Assembly (NCBI GenBank): GCA_021234155.1
Contig: JAJEKV010000013.1
Coordinates: 8,257,193 to 8,321,192, forward strand
Reading direction: 5' to 3'
DNA length: 64,000 nt
Source of the DNA: Isoetes taiwanensis
Taxonomy: Eukaryota; Streptophyta; Lycopodiopsida; Isoetales; Isoetaceae
Part shown: piece after piece, positions 47,505 through 58,050 of the stretch
Numbering within the stretch: position 1 is the stretch's first letter
Layout: each line of letters starts with the position of its first letter
Translations under genes and position numbers: made by a program
Notes under the pieces: generated by a model
What the model was told of the DNA's origin: nothing
Database searches by the model: none
The model's input: only the letters and a program-made list of their open reading frames with translations

Positions 47505-48781
47505 CGTGGAAACCAAATAGAAAATATTCTGCGCAGAGCTTTTACCTTCTTTTTTATCCCACTTCAGCTTTGATAATGGCTCCATCGGCTTCAGCTCTGG
47601 CGATGGCTTGGAGGCGCAGGTGTGCTCATTTCTTGCTAAGCTCTGCTAAGATCTTGCTAAAAAACAAGGTTTTCCGGAGTTCTTGAGCTATCGGAGTCGG
47701 ATCTTAGAGTTGCTGCCGGATCTTAGAGTTGCTGCAGGACAAGGCGGAACCATAGCAACAGGGCAGAATGTAACCTAAATTGCAAAAAAGAGCAGAATGT
47801 TTCAGAATGTCGCGTAAATCCAGAATGTATGGCGGCATGGCCACCGGGACCACATTCCGGTGTGGACCGGTGGGGCCCCGCGACCGGAGTCGGGAGCCCG
47901 GGACCGCCACACCCGGTCGGGGACCGGTGGCCATGCCGGCACAACATGCAAATGGGGAGCGATTTTTGTGCAAATCCGGCAGTCTTGTTCGAGCGATCTG
48001 GTGAGGGATTCAGAGCACTAAGCAGTAAGGGCACTAAGCATTAGATCTGGAGCACTGCAGGAGCCGCGACCTACCCATTTGTAGCTGTGATGCCCCTGTT
48101 TGTGCATCCCGGTATGGCGATCTGTTTCGACTCCTTGGCTAGGTTTTGCATGCCCTGCATTCTTGCGTGGGTCTGTCGGAAGCAGATTCGGTAGCCTAAG
48201 TTAAGTGCTTGCATGGGTTTGCCAGAAGTAGATCCGGTAGCTAAGTGCAAGCTCAAGGAAAACAGAGCTATTTAGTACTGCGGATTTCTTTTTTGCTTTG
48301 CCAGGCTTGAAGTGCAGAGTCATAGTTTGCAGCGACAGATCTTCTATTCTCGCCCAAGATATCTTTTTATTTCACTCTGTTCTAATTCTTGCTGGTTCTG
48401 CTGTTCTATTTCTTGGATGGTTTTGTATCCAGTTTTTTACTAGTTCTATCCAATGATTTTACTCTTGTTTATTTCTCGGCTGAAGCTTGTGCCGATTTCT
48501 GTAACTGATGGGCTTGAACTGTAAATGCGTGTTAATCTTTGGACTACCGGGAGTAACCTGTAAACTTTTAGTTCTACGGAATTGTGCTGCCCCTTTCCAT
48601 TCCATGTTGTAGAGCTATGACACGTGGCAGCACAGAGTGAAGCCTCCGACAAAAATCGCGACCCCATTTCCATGTTGTTGACTAGAATGTTGAGTAAGCG
48701 TAGATTCCGAGATTGAATTTTTGCCACGTGGCTAACACTCATTGGACGAGAAGGCAGAATATTTTCTATTTGGTTTTTACG
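47505..48781. mobile_element. TIR element (~1.28 kb) adjoining the palindrome, inserted in copy B
   Basis: The left end CGTGGAAACCAAATAGAAAA then TATTCTGC (47505-47532) is matched by the reverse complement of the right end GCAGAATATTTTCTATTTGG then TTTTTACG (48754-48781), with two mismatches in 28 bases. Copy A reads GGGGCTGTAAAACTAAAG straight through. The interior has a GC-rich block (47830-47940) that is itself partly inverted (GGCATGGCCACCGG ... CCGGTGGCCATGCC), and pyrimidine-rich sequence resembling a plant 5' leader with intron (about 48250-48520). G-box words CCACGTGG and CCACGTGT occur near the right end. No transposase was found. Confidence 0.75.
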
Positions 48782-49243
48782 TAAAACAAAAGTGTCCCAA
48801 ATACAAGAACATCTCACTATCTACACATATATAATCGAGACACACCAAGATTCGATTCCCAGATTCCTGGGTGGGGGAAAAATTAGCGGAAAAAAAAAAA
48901 CCTGCAAAATTCTCCGCTCTTGCCGACAAATGAGCATTGCCTTAGCTATAGCCGCCACGCTATGGTTCCGCTTAGGTCGGCCATTCTCTCAGAAGTTTTG
49001 ATGATGGCGCTTTTTTTCACTCTCCTAAAAACAAATTAATTTTTTTGAGGGCACCGCCTTTGAGAAAATTTTCCGTTGAACGGTTGTTGAAGGTCTAGTT
49101 TCGTGATAGGATCTAAACGATTGGAAGAAGATGCGGCAAGAGGGGGGCCGATATTAGCCTACGTAAGTCCGCATGCCGTGTACTTATGTATTGCTTTTAG
49201 TCATCTATTTTATCTCGCCATATAGAAGCTTAAGCTTTTCACC

Positions 49244-49630
49244 ATGGCGGTAGCCGATGTGGCCCCGCCCCACGACTTCTTTCCTTTGCTCCACAACTTC
49301 GACTTTGCATCCCTTCTACGATTTCGAATTCGACGGCGCACCCAAAGGAGCCAAGCCCATGTTGCATTGTTGATAATCGAACTAAAAAAATCGATGAGAA
49401 TGTTGCGTGTAAATAGATTGCGCTTGATATATACACCGGGCGCAAAGATATATGCACTGAAGCATAGGGTTTCGAGGCTTCTTGAGCTTGCTCTAACTGG
49501 AGTTGAGCTAAAAATCATTATCCATACTCTATCATGTGGAAATATTGTATGTTTCTCGGCTTTCATCTCCTATCTGAATTCCTTTCTAGATTTATGCGTT
49601 TGGAAGAATCTGAATATAGAATGTTGGTAA
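49244..49630 (+). CDS. Unrecognised 128-codon open frame inside the Helitron
   Basis: The frame starts MAVADVAPPHDFFPLLHNFD in a favourable context (ACCATGG) and later reads SQAHVALLIIELKKSMRMLR and SRLLELALTGVELKIIIHTL. GC-richer early codons look like a real gene's first exon, but no family is recognised and the later part may run into intron. It could be captured host coding sequence. Low confidence that it is translated. Confidence 0.25.
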   Translation: MAVADVAPPHDFFPLLHNFDFASLLRFRIRRRTQRSQAHVALLIIELKKSMRMLRVNRLRLIYTPGAKIYALKHRVSRLLELALTGVELKIIIHTLSCGNIVCFSAFISYLNSFLDLCVWKNLNIECW

Positions 49631-50454
49631 GTCGTATTTAATTAAAGTGGGACTCATTCCATTCCCACTTTTTTGCGGAACTCTGTTAATTTACACAAAA
49701 AGAAGCACCTCGACCCGAAAATTGGCCATAATTGCAATTTCTGTCTATTAGTGTGCATCCAAGATTTTCTTCCAGTTTTCCTAGATAGCATGGCGAGATG
49801 AAGACAATGCAACGTAAACATAAGAATTTCATTACCAAAGGTTCTAATGGAAAATTAATTTTTATTAATAAATTGAGTCGAGAACAAGAACAATGCAACT
49901 CAAACATAGGAATTTCATTATAGATTGAAACCAAAGTTCTAGTTGGAAAAGATTCTTAGTTGAACATTTTGGCTCTATTTTCTTAGGTGGGTAGACAAGA
50001 GATCACAAATTCCAACGAAAATTAAACAAATTGTTTACTTAATCACCAAAAATACTAGTTTTGAGATACCTTATATTTATAAATGGGCTCATTACAATAT
50101 ATATTACAAAGGGTGAAGAGACCATAGTGGTCGTGATGGGCACAATGATTACACCCTCTTCACACATGAACCTCCTAGTGCAAAGGGCGCCGTGGAGCTC
50201 TCCAAGTCATAGAGCAACTTACGTGACGATAGAAATTTGTATGAGAAGTTCCTTCATGGGTCACGTGTTTGTATGTCCAACCGATGTCACCACCCTCTTC
50301 TCGGTATCTTTCTTCAATGAATTGGTCTTTTCATTGCTCCCAAGCATGTACTATCCGGGTCGAGATAAGGACCGCAAAAAGACAAAATCAAGTTAGTCAA
50401 GTGATGCTACAGTGCAAAAAAAAAAAATAAAACACAGTTCTTAGGGCCATTTTT

Positions 50455-50900
50455 TTGAAAATGCGGGCTGAGATTTCGACTCGCGGAAATCGAAAGGCGT
50501 ACCGTAGGGAAAACACAAGTCGAAAGGATTTTCGACTCGCGAGTCGAGAAAGGCAAACAAGGCAAAAAACGCAGTTTTTTAGGGGAAGGTCTTTCTCGAC
50601 TCGCGAGTCGAAAAGGCGTTTCGCGCTAAAAACGCAGGTTTTAGGGGTCGAGGTCTTTCTCGACTCGCGAAGTCGAAAGGCAAATTTCAAGGCTTAAAAA
50701 CGCAGGTTTTAGGGTTGAAGGCCTTTTCGACTCAGCGAATCGAGAAAGGCAACCAAAACGAAAAACGCAGTTTTTAGGTTGAAAGTTTTCGACCAAAGTC
50801 GAGAAAGGCGCCTTAAAGTTTAAAACGCAGTTTGCCAGCTTGAGGAAGGCAACCAGAGTGAAAAATGCGCCTAAGGCCCTCCAAAATAAAAAAACGCAGA
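50455..50900. repeat. CpG-rich minisatellite with TCGACTCGCGAGTCGA palindromes
   Basis: Units of about 55-65 bp contain AAAACGCAG(G)TTTTTAGG, a G-rich link, then TTTCTCGACTCGCGAGTCGA and AAAGGC. The 16-base palindrome is perfect at 50532-50547 and 50596-50611 and decays downstream, with one-base insertions near 50660 and 50730. A variant TTCTCGACTCACTAGTCGAG lies at 52866. Arginine-rich frames on the plus strand are by-products. Confidence 0.85.
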
Positions 50901-51278
50901 TCTAAAAGCTCTCAAGATGAAAAACACAAGTCTAAGGCCATTTAGAGTGAAAACACAACAGTCCGAGGAGGTAAAAATGAATAACTTTCAAACATCATAT
51001 CATAATACTATACCTTTGTTCAAATGTAATCAAACATACAACAAATGTGGCGAACCTACTTGCCTACAAACATAGTTTTCTACCTCCAATATCATAGAGT
51101 GCAAATCATTATTAGTTGCACCATATCATATGTATTTTCTAAGTGCGCACCATACCTATGCATTTTCTATGTATACATAGACCAAAAAATAGAAACCCCC
51201 TCCTCCCTCCTCCCCTTCCCCTTTTTTAGTATGTCAATGTTTTCTAATAAATACAATATCCTATGCTATATATTTTCT

Positions 51279-51424
51279 AATAGACCATCCCCTATGGCAA
51301 CATAATAGACCATCCCCTACGAAAAAAATAGACCATCCCCTACGAAAAAAAATAGACCATCCCCTATGGCAACATAATAGACCATCCCCTACGAAAAAAT
51401 AGACCATCCCCTATGGCAACATAA
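51279..51424. repeat. Tandem AATAGACCATCCCCTA repeat
   Basis: AATAGACCATCCCCTA recurs about six times. It alternates with TGGCAACAT or CGAAAAA, giving 20-27-bp units. It is recent-looking because copies are nearly identical. Confidence 0.9.
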
Positions 51425-52989
51425 TGTTTAACAATGTTTAACGTGTGAATACTTTTTTTTAAACGTATTTTTTTACCCCACTTTATTCTAATACCCCACC
51501 CTTTTTCTCGCCCATGCCGAAATTCAAAAAAAAAATTTCAAACGTATTTTTTTACCCCTTTTTTCTAATAGCCCGCCTTTTTTTTCCTTCCATGGTTGAA
51601 ATTCAAAATTTGGTACACACCTTTGAGACGAAAAATCCTTTGTACCAGTTTGACTCTTTTTCCTGAAGAAGCTCCCATAGCCATAGCTCCCACCGAATTG
51701 ACCCCCAACGAACGAAAAAGCTTCACGCTATGGAGAGCCGACATAAGCCTCTAAATTTTTATTTTCCCATGCGTAAAAAAGTTGAGATCCGCACCGCCGC
51801 CATAGCATCGCCCCATTTGGAAGGTGGAGCCTCGTTTCATTAATCGCCTCGAACATACCTCGGTGAGAATCGCCCACGCTACCGGGCCGCCGCTTTTAAT
51901 GCTCCATTATTGCCGAATTAGAAGTTCGCCATGGCGGATGAGGGAGAAGTTAAAAATCTGAACTCGAGCCGCTCTTATCCGGGCCGCTTTGAACGGCTTG
52001 GAAGGATTAGCTCATTGTTTTCTTGTAGATCCATTTCGATGCAAGCTCGTGCTCGTTGAATTCGGCCGCTAATCTTGAATGTATGGAAGCCCGAACCTTC
52101 GTAATATCTTCTTCCGCCGCTTGGGCAAAGGGTCTAGGAACTCCTCTAGATGATTCTACACCAAGAACATAAAATGCGTCCACTTCAAGCAGATATAGAT
52201 TTGTTGAACATGAGCCGCTTGACAAGCTTTTGAAAACCTCGATTTGTAAGCCATACCCCCGGCCGAATCAAGACTTGAAGAAGTTCCTTTAAGCTTCGGG
52301 CCGCCAAAAAAGAGTGCTCCATGCTCCACCGGAAGACGAGGAACCGGGACTTAATATTGACGATTCTAGTATGACAGAGGTAGGACTGCCTTTGCTTAGA
52401 TTTGAAATACATATTGAAGAGCCCTCTTTTTGAGCTCTAGAAGCCAAGCCGCACGAGCTTCCATAGCCATGGCTAGGCCGAATGGCTATGGTGATAGAGG
52501 AGACAAAGATCCGTGAGGGGACGGCCTAGATGACAGGGCATGGTAGCAGCGCGTAAAGATGATGAGATGAAGGCAAGGGCGGGGGAAGAAAAGAGGCAGG
52601 GTTGGCCATTTGTAATAATGCGCGAGGCCAAAAGGCGCATTTGTAAGCTAATGTTACTGAAGGTGTTCTTGGATTCACGTAATGTGACCAAACTCAAATT
52701 TTGGAGCAGCTCGACGACGCAGACTCGCACACACATGGCTGGCATGCCTCCTCGCTCCTCTTCTTCCGCCACTAACATTCCACATGCGTTCTTGAATGAG
52801 TGCGTTAGGGGTTTTATTAGTGGAGCCTTCCACCATCCGGATCAATCACTAGTCCATTTCTCCTCTTCTCGACTCACTAGTCGAGAAGAGAAGAATGATT
52901 TATATTTTTTTTATTAGTTATTTATTTAATTAAATTAATTAAATTATTTATTTTTTTTATTAGTTATTTATTTAATTAATTAATTAAAT

Positions 52990-53335
52990 TATGCCCCCTT
53001 CCCTTGCCCCCTTGCCCCTCTTCTCCCTTGCCCCTTGCCACCTTCCCCTTGCCCCTTGCCCCTTGCCCCTTCTCCCCTTGCCCCTTGCCCCTCCCCCTTT
53101 GCCCCTTCTCCCTTGCCCCTTGCCCCCTTCTCCTTCTTCTCCTTCCCCTTCCCCTTTCCCCCTTGCCCCTTTGCCTCTTTTGCCCCTTCTTCCCTTGCCC
53201 CTTCTCCTTCCCCTTCCCTTCCCCTTGCCCTCCCCCGTTCCCCTTTGCCCCTTGCCTCTTTGCCCCTTCTTCTCCCTTTGCCCCTTCTTCTCCTTCCCCT
53301 TCCCCTTCCCCCCCTGCCCCTCCCCTTCGATCTCA
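52990..53335. repeat. C-rich minisatellite (CCCCTTGCCCCTTG), G-quadruplex-prone on the minus strand
   Basis: About 340 bases on the plus strand are nearly all C and T, made of CCCCTTG, CCCCTTCTCC and CCTTCCC words. The minus strand therefore has many GGGG runs separated by 2-4 bases, a canonical G4 arrangement. It is preceded by an AT-only stretch (52914-52990, TTATTTATTTAATTAA words). Long open frames on both strands come from the composition and should not be annotated as genes. Confidence 0.9.
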
Positions 53336-53536
53336 CCTCGCCAACTTTTCTGAAATTTCGAGTCCCATTTTCGTGCCGAGTCCCAAAATTCAAGATTTGT
53401 CCCACTTTAATTAAATACTTTACTTTGGTTAATTTTTGTAATCGTTTTCTTTTCTTACGACATAATAAAGTTTTTGGAAAAGAACGGAAATACAGTGAGC
53501 AACTACAGAAATCCAAGCCAGGGCTTTTTCATTGGG

Positions 53537-53880
53537 TCTTTGGAATTCTTAAAAGAACAAGTAGAATATTTATCCGAAATTGGCATTGATCCAAACTCAA
53601 AACCATTGTGTCAAGATTAATTGTGACATCGACTGCCCGAAGATGGCAACGTTGGAAGGTAGGTTGAATTATACTACCGAAGTTTAGAGCTTTCACAAAA
53701 GGATGTATATTCCATAATCAAGGTGCGTACATGTGTTCCGGCGTAAGAATTGATAATAGATGTGACGGCATTCTATAGATACAATCACCAAAATTCCTTC
53801 TATCTGCCGGTCAGCCTTCAAGGAGAGGATCAAACCAAGGAAATATGCCTTGGCCGGATTTGGAACGCATTAATCGCATG
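53537..53880 (+). pseudogene. mTERF-like gene fragment captured in the Helitron
   Basis: Three pieces in different frames follow the order of a plant mTERF protein: LEFLKEQVEYLSEIGIDPNS, then SLELSQKDVYSIIKVRTCVP, then KERIKPRKYALAGFGTH. These resemble the mTERF repeat (...K+EYL...G+........), the helix beginning L...D+...I...P, and the conserved near-C-terminal SLE.RI.PR. segment. Stops and shifts separate them. Intact members act in mitochondria or plastids in organelle gene expression. Only a short portion of a normal gene is present, consistent with capture and decay. Confidence 0.5.
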
Positions 53881-55001
53881 TAATTTTGACATGGGATTCG
53901 ATGTATGGAGTTGTCCCAGAGTGTGGATGCAAATATATTAGACTATGTGGTTGCATCTCCTCGAATCATTACCCATATGTAAACTAGCATTTGAACACGA
54001 AGAAACATTTCTTAAACTTGCAGCCGTAATATTGAGAGAGGGCCACCTGTTATTCCTATTGTATAAATAAAAGTGGATTCCATTGCCATTGGAAGCAATT
54101 TCTAAACAATGTAGGTCAAAAAATCTAGATCGAGAATAATTTGAGGGGAAGAACGGCAACCGAGATAGGAGGTGCAAGCAAAGACACATGGGAACCGCTA
54201 GAAGTCTCTTCCATTTGGCATAAGCCGCCCACTATGCATTATAATATGCATCTAGAAGAGCATATGTTTTTTACCACGGTTTGAGTTTTGAATTTCTTAC
54301 ATTCTCGTGGTATTCTCTTCACTAGAATGTTGCTTATGTATTATGTATGTAAAGGATACGTGAAAACAAGGATCTGTAAAAAATGAGTTACTTTCTTCTA
54401 TAATAACACTTTCCTTTTTTACAAGATTTAAAAGATTTAAGTGTACATGAATGGCTTTTCGTGATGATGGCTTTTTTGTGATAGTGGCATTCCCAATCTG
54501 TTTGTTACTCTTTCTGAGTTTGTGTCACTCAAGTTTCTTATAGGGTGAAATAGAACGGGTTTTAGAAATGCTTTTTGTAAGCTTCTTTAAAGTTGTGATT
54601 TCTTTTGTATACGTATTATTTATGATACAACATTTGGTAAGCCCATGATACCATAGCTTGTCTATCTTGCTGTATTTAAACTTTTCCTGACCCGTCTGTT
54701 CATTTATTCATTTTAAACGATATATGAATATTGTTTAGAAAATGCTTAGGAGTTTGTGCAATATATACTAAAAATAGCTATGAGTTTGGTGTGATCCTAT
54801 ATATTATAAATTTTCATCGAATTTTTCAGAGTCCAATCGGTTAGATCTAGAGCTCCATCCAACCGTCATATTTCAGATACTTCACAAACAATAATATTAT
54901 AATAAATTTGCTGCGGGTGCTCCATATTTTGTTGTTTTGATTTACAAGGGCTAGAACTTATGCTACATCTAACTTCACAGGGTTAGAACTAAAGAAATGT
55001 T

Positions 55002-55023
55002 CGCGGCGGCCAAGGCCGCCGCG
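55002..55023. repeat. Helitron 3' GC hairpin
   Basis: CGCGGCGGCC paired with GGCCGCCGCG around an AA loop, 12 nt before the element end. A nearly identical hairpin in reverse orientation lies at 30111-30132. In Helitrons such a hairpin marks the end of the transferred strand. Confidence 0.9.
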
Positions 55024-55431
55024 ATAAATTTCTTGTAAATACAAATTATATGCTCACTTTTTCTATTTTCAAGACAAGATGGATGCAATATCGAGATGCT
55101 TGACTGCGTCAAAATGCCCAATTCTTTCATCCTGCTTTCGATTGATTAGCAAGATGAGCAGACTAGCATTCTAGCAATGCCAAAATAACAATCATATTCC
55201 ACAGATTGATATTTAGACAGATTATATTTCTCAAACTAAAATGCTTCAATTTACCAGTATATACAAGTTATGTACAGGCGAAATGTCCTGGCGAGGACGA
55301 ATTCGGTGAAATGGCGCCTGATGCATCAGATGACGAAGATAACTTACTAAATTCCCCTTGTAATGAAAAATCATAATTTCTGACGATATTTCCAAGATCG
55401 AGCAAAGAATGCAAGAAAATATCAGGATTAA

Positions 55432-55635
55432 TTAATCAGATGCACCTGGAGGAGGAAGTAGCGGTTCAGGCGCGGAGAAGAGCAGGGAGTTGCATTTATC
55501 AAGAAACTGGGATAAAATCTGAGCTTTGATTTTGCCGCGCCGGGGCGGCATCTGGCAAGGGCGCCTGGATTTCTTCTGGCAGGAGATATCGGGAGCCATT
55601 TCTTGAATGCGAAAATCGACGCTGTAATCAGACAT
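55432..55635 (-). CDS. Small 67-aa basic protein (hypothetical), minus strand
   Basis: The minus-strand frame starts MSDYSVDFRIQEMAPDISCQ and contains RRPCQMPPRRGKIKAQIL and SQFLDKC, ending PLLPPPGASD-stop. It is GC-richer than its surroundings, with an upstream AAAACAGAATCG-type leader and no internal Met-stop noise. The P-P-R-R-G-K-I-K-x-x-I motif recalls small uncharacterised plant proteins, but I cannot name a family. The stop lies 200 bp beyond the end of copy B, so the duplicated unit ends just past this gene's 3' side. It could also be a first exon. Confidence 0.45.
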   Translation of the reverse strand: MSDYSVDFRIQEMAPDISCQKKSRRPCQMPPRRGKIKAQILSQFLDKCNSLLFSAPEPLLPPPGASD

Positions 55636-55639
55636 TGCT

Positions 55640-57946
55640 CGCCGGAATCGAAAGCAAAACAGAATCGAATGTTCAGAACAAAACAGAGCAGAACCAAGAA
55701 ACCCAAAACCATACACGCGGGACACCAACGGCCAGGATCTTACTGATGTGGCAACTTCAACGGCCCATATCCACTTAGACTTTTTCATTCTTCTTTTATT
55801 GGATTTGCTTGTCAACCACTCAATTACCTTGTGGACCTAAAAGTATATACTAGACATGTATGTATGTAGCACAAATTTTCAAAAAATTTGAGCTGAGCAA
55901 GGCATCAATTTTTAACACCAAGGCTGGATTATAATATTAGGATAAGATAAGACTAAGATAAGATTTTTTACGTCTACGGGCCATGGGACGATTATACAGA
56001 ATAAAGAGCATAAGCCCAAATGAGACTTGGGGCTGCGCTTTGGTTATCAAAGTTGGAGTTATCATCATCAGCAAGATGATTTGGCTTATCGTTGAATTGA
56101 GATAAGCTAGAGTTGATTCTTCCATATCATATGTTTGAAATCAACCGTTGACATGGACACGATCATAGATCTTGGAGGTTAAGACCCATTCAACTCACAT
56201 AAACAAGTCTACAATATTAGTTGGAATCTGATAATAGATATTGATATAACTTATTAACTAGATTCTTTACTAATCTTATCTCTCTCTCTCTTTAAGAAAA
56301 ATCAAGATACATACGTCAAGGTAAGTTGGTATCCGTTCTTGTTTGTTATCCAATGGGATGTCGCCATGTGGCGATCATACTAATCAAGAATGGCAAATAG
56401 GTAGAGCATTCTTGAACGACTTGCTACAACAAGTTACCTGCGTGAAAACCCTTGTTGTGGCTTCGCTGGATTTCTGAAAACCCTTGTTGTTGATGTGGGT
56501 TGCTGGATTTCTGAACCCTGTTGTGGCTATGGCGGGCATAAGAAGCTGGAACTACCGAAGCTTTGTGCCATGGCCGAGCTCAAAATTTTTGCCGGAAAGG
56601 CACCATTGCTGAAGCACCATCGCTGAGCTTGAGTCCAAATATACCATGGCTGAGGTTGAAACCGAGTTTTGTTGCTTACCTTGACACCGTGGAAGCCTAA
56701 CAAGTCGTCAATTCTTGGCGTGGGAGGGGCCAGCCGCAGCAGCCCTGGCCGACCGGTCAGCGCTCCCGGGCTCACAGGTGGCCTGCCTCCCCCTTCCCGC
56801 CCAGGAATCGACTCCTTGTTAGCCTTCCACATAATAAGGGACTTGTGACATGGGACTCAAAACTTAGAGGAAGAAATAGTCTACTAAGCAAAACCACCCA
56901 TACATAGTGTATAATCAAACTCCTTGTGCCACCTTGAGGCATTTAATGGCGTTTACCAACCTTATCCTTGTCATATGAATAGTGGTTTATCTTGTCGTCC
57001 TACAAATTGAGGCTAGTTCTATGGCATTGCCATGTACCTCGTATATGAATTGAACGGCAAAGCTATCCAATTAAAATTAATTATATGACCTCAATCATAT
57101 ATCATATCATATGCCACTTACATCTATGTAGACAAATGGCAAAGCGCTCAAATTAAGCTTTTAATTGAGCCCTCGACAGGTGATAGTTATCTTTATTATC
57201 AACTATCCATATCTAACATTATAAACTTTAAACCAATTGTAGTTTTTAGATTGCTCATTTTGAGGGCACAACTTGTTAGGGGAAGGGTGGATTTTGGCAT
57301 ATTTGAGCATGTGAATTGTCTTTTTGCATATTTGTATATTCCATTTATATGCCAAAAGAAAAAAAAAAGGGGAAAAAAAAGAAAAACACTTGACAAGTTG
57401 GACAGAGTTGGTTCATATTTAAGTTTGAGGCCCACTAGAGTCTTGGCAATCCAAAGAGAGATCTTGAGATCTCAACCTTTTAAAATGATGCATTCCATGC
57501 ACTCCACTTATATCTACTTAGAAAATAATTTTATCAACTTAAGTATAGCATAATTATATATAGATGTGTTTGCTGCTGCGTGGTATTAGAGTTTATTATG
57601 TAATAGTACAAATAACTCATAACTTTATGGGCAATTTATAAAAATGCCCTTGTATTTGTTAGAAATAATAAAATTGCCCTTGTATTTTTGTTAATTATAA
57701 TGCCTCTTTCTTCTGTATTTGCTAACGGATGCCTCTCTTTACAAATTTCCTCAAGACTTTCTCTCTACGAATTTGATATCTGATTCATTCGGCGTGTTCC
57801 GTCTGCAATCGTTATTTCAGTCTTCACACAACACAACTTTGCATCCAGTACTCTTATGGCATCATTGGAGATATTAGGGCAAATCAACTTTTGAAGAGGA
57901 ATCTGTGCTCAGAAGGTATCTCCTAATATATTGCATCTCAAAATTT
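55640..57946. other. Promoter-side flank of the 67-aa ORF and intergenic sequence
   Basis: Contains a GC-rich block at 56700-56810 (minus-strand frame with no known domain) similar in character to 47830-47940, and a short poly-purine run near 57355. 57.56-57.94 kb probably belongs to the LTR preceding the primer-binding site. Nothing else is supported. Confidence 0.3.
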
Positions 57947-58050
57947 TGGTATCAGAGCAAAAGATGGTTTCTGAAAATGATAATTCACATCCTTGAAATA
58001 TTGCAGATGCATCTCCTGTTATAGTGCAATCCTTATAGAACTGTCCATAT
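57947..58050 (+). mobile_element. LTR retrotransposon primer-binding site and gag start (copia-like relic)
   Basis: TTTTGGTATCAGAGC at 57944-57958 is the usual plant primer-binding site complementary to the 3' end of initiator-Met tRNA (TGGTATCAGAGC). Eight bases later a Met codon opens MVSENDNSHP before a stop, as expected for a gag start. The sequence upstream (about 57560-57943) should be the 5' LTR, but its left end and a partner LTR were not found. No pol is recognisable downstream. Confidence 0.65.

Larger units (their letters stand above)
48820..55035 (+). mobile_element. Non-autonomous Helitron, 6,216 bp
   Basis: Copy A has ATCTCACTATAAATACAAAT at 39058 onward. In copy B the same site is opened between A and T: ...ATCTCACTA, then 6.2 kb, then TAAATACAAAT. 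The insert begins TCTACACATATATAATCGAG. It ends with a 10-bp GC hairpin (CGCGGCGGCC-AA-GGCCGCCGCG, 55002-55023), then ATAAATTTCTTG. A-T target, TC start and a GC hairpin 12 nt from the 3' end are the Helitron hallmarks; the terminal CTTG is a variant of the usual CTRR. There is no target duplication. No Rep/helicase is encoded. It carries a mixture of unrelated pieces, as gene-capturing Helitrons often do. Confidence 0.88.
40586..55232 (+). repeat. Direct large duplication, copy B, split by three insertions
   Basis: Copy B runs 40586-42220, 42999-47400, 48782-48819 and 55036-55232. The gaps are a 778-bp TIR element, a hairpin plus TIR element, and a 6.2-kb Helitron. It also holds a local 62-bp tandem duplication at about 47201-47325 (CCCAGAAATCA.TATCAGGAA words), absent from copy A. 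All three insertions postdate the duplication or were at least absent from the copy A lineage. Orientation is the same as A. Confidence 0.9.

Noticed and set aside
52989-53589. Several 120-184-codon open frames on both strands, Pro/Leu-rich or Gly/Arg/Lys-rich
   Set aside because: They arise from the C-rich minisatellite, which lacks stops in most frames; no start context, conserved domain or agreement with neighbours.
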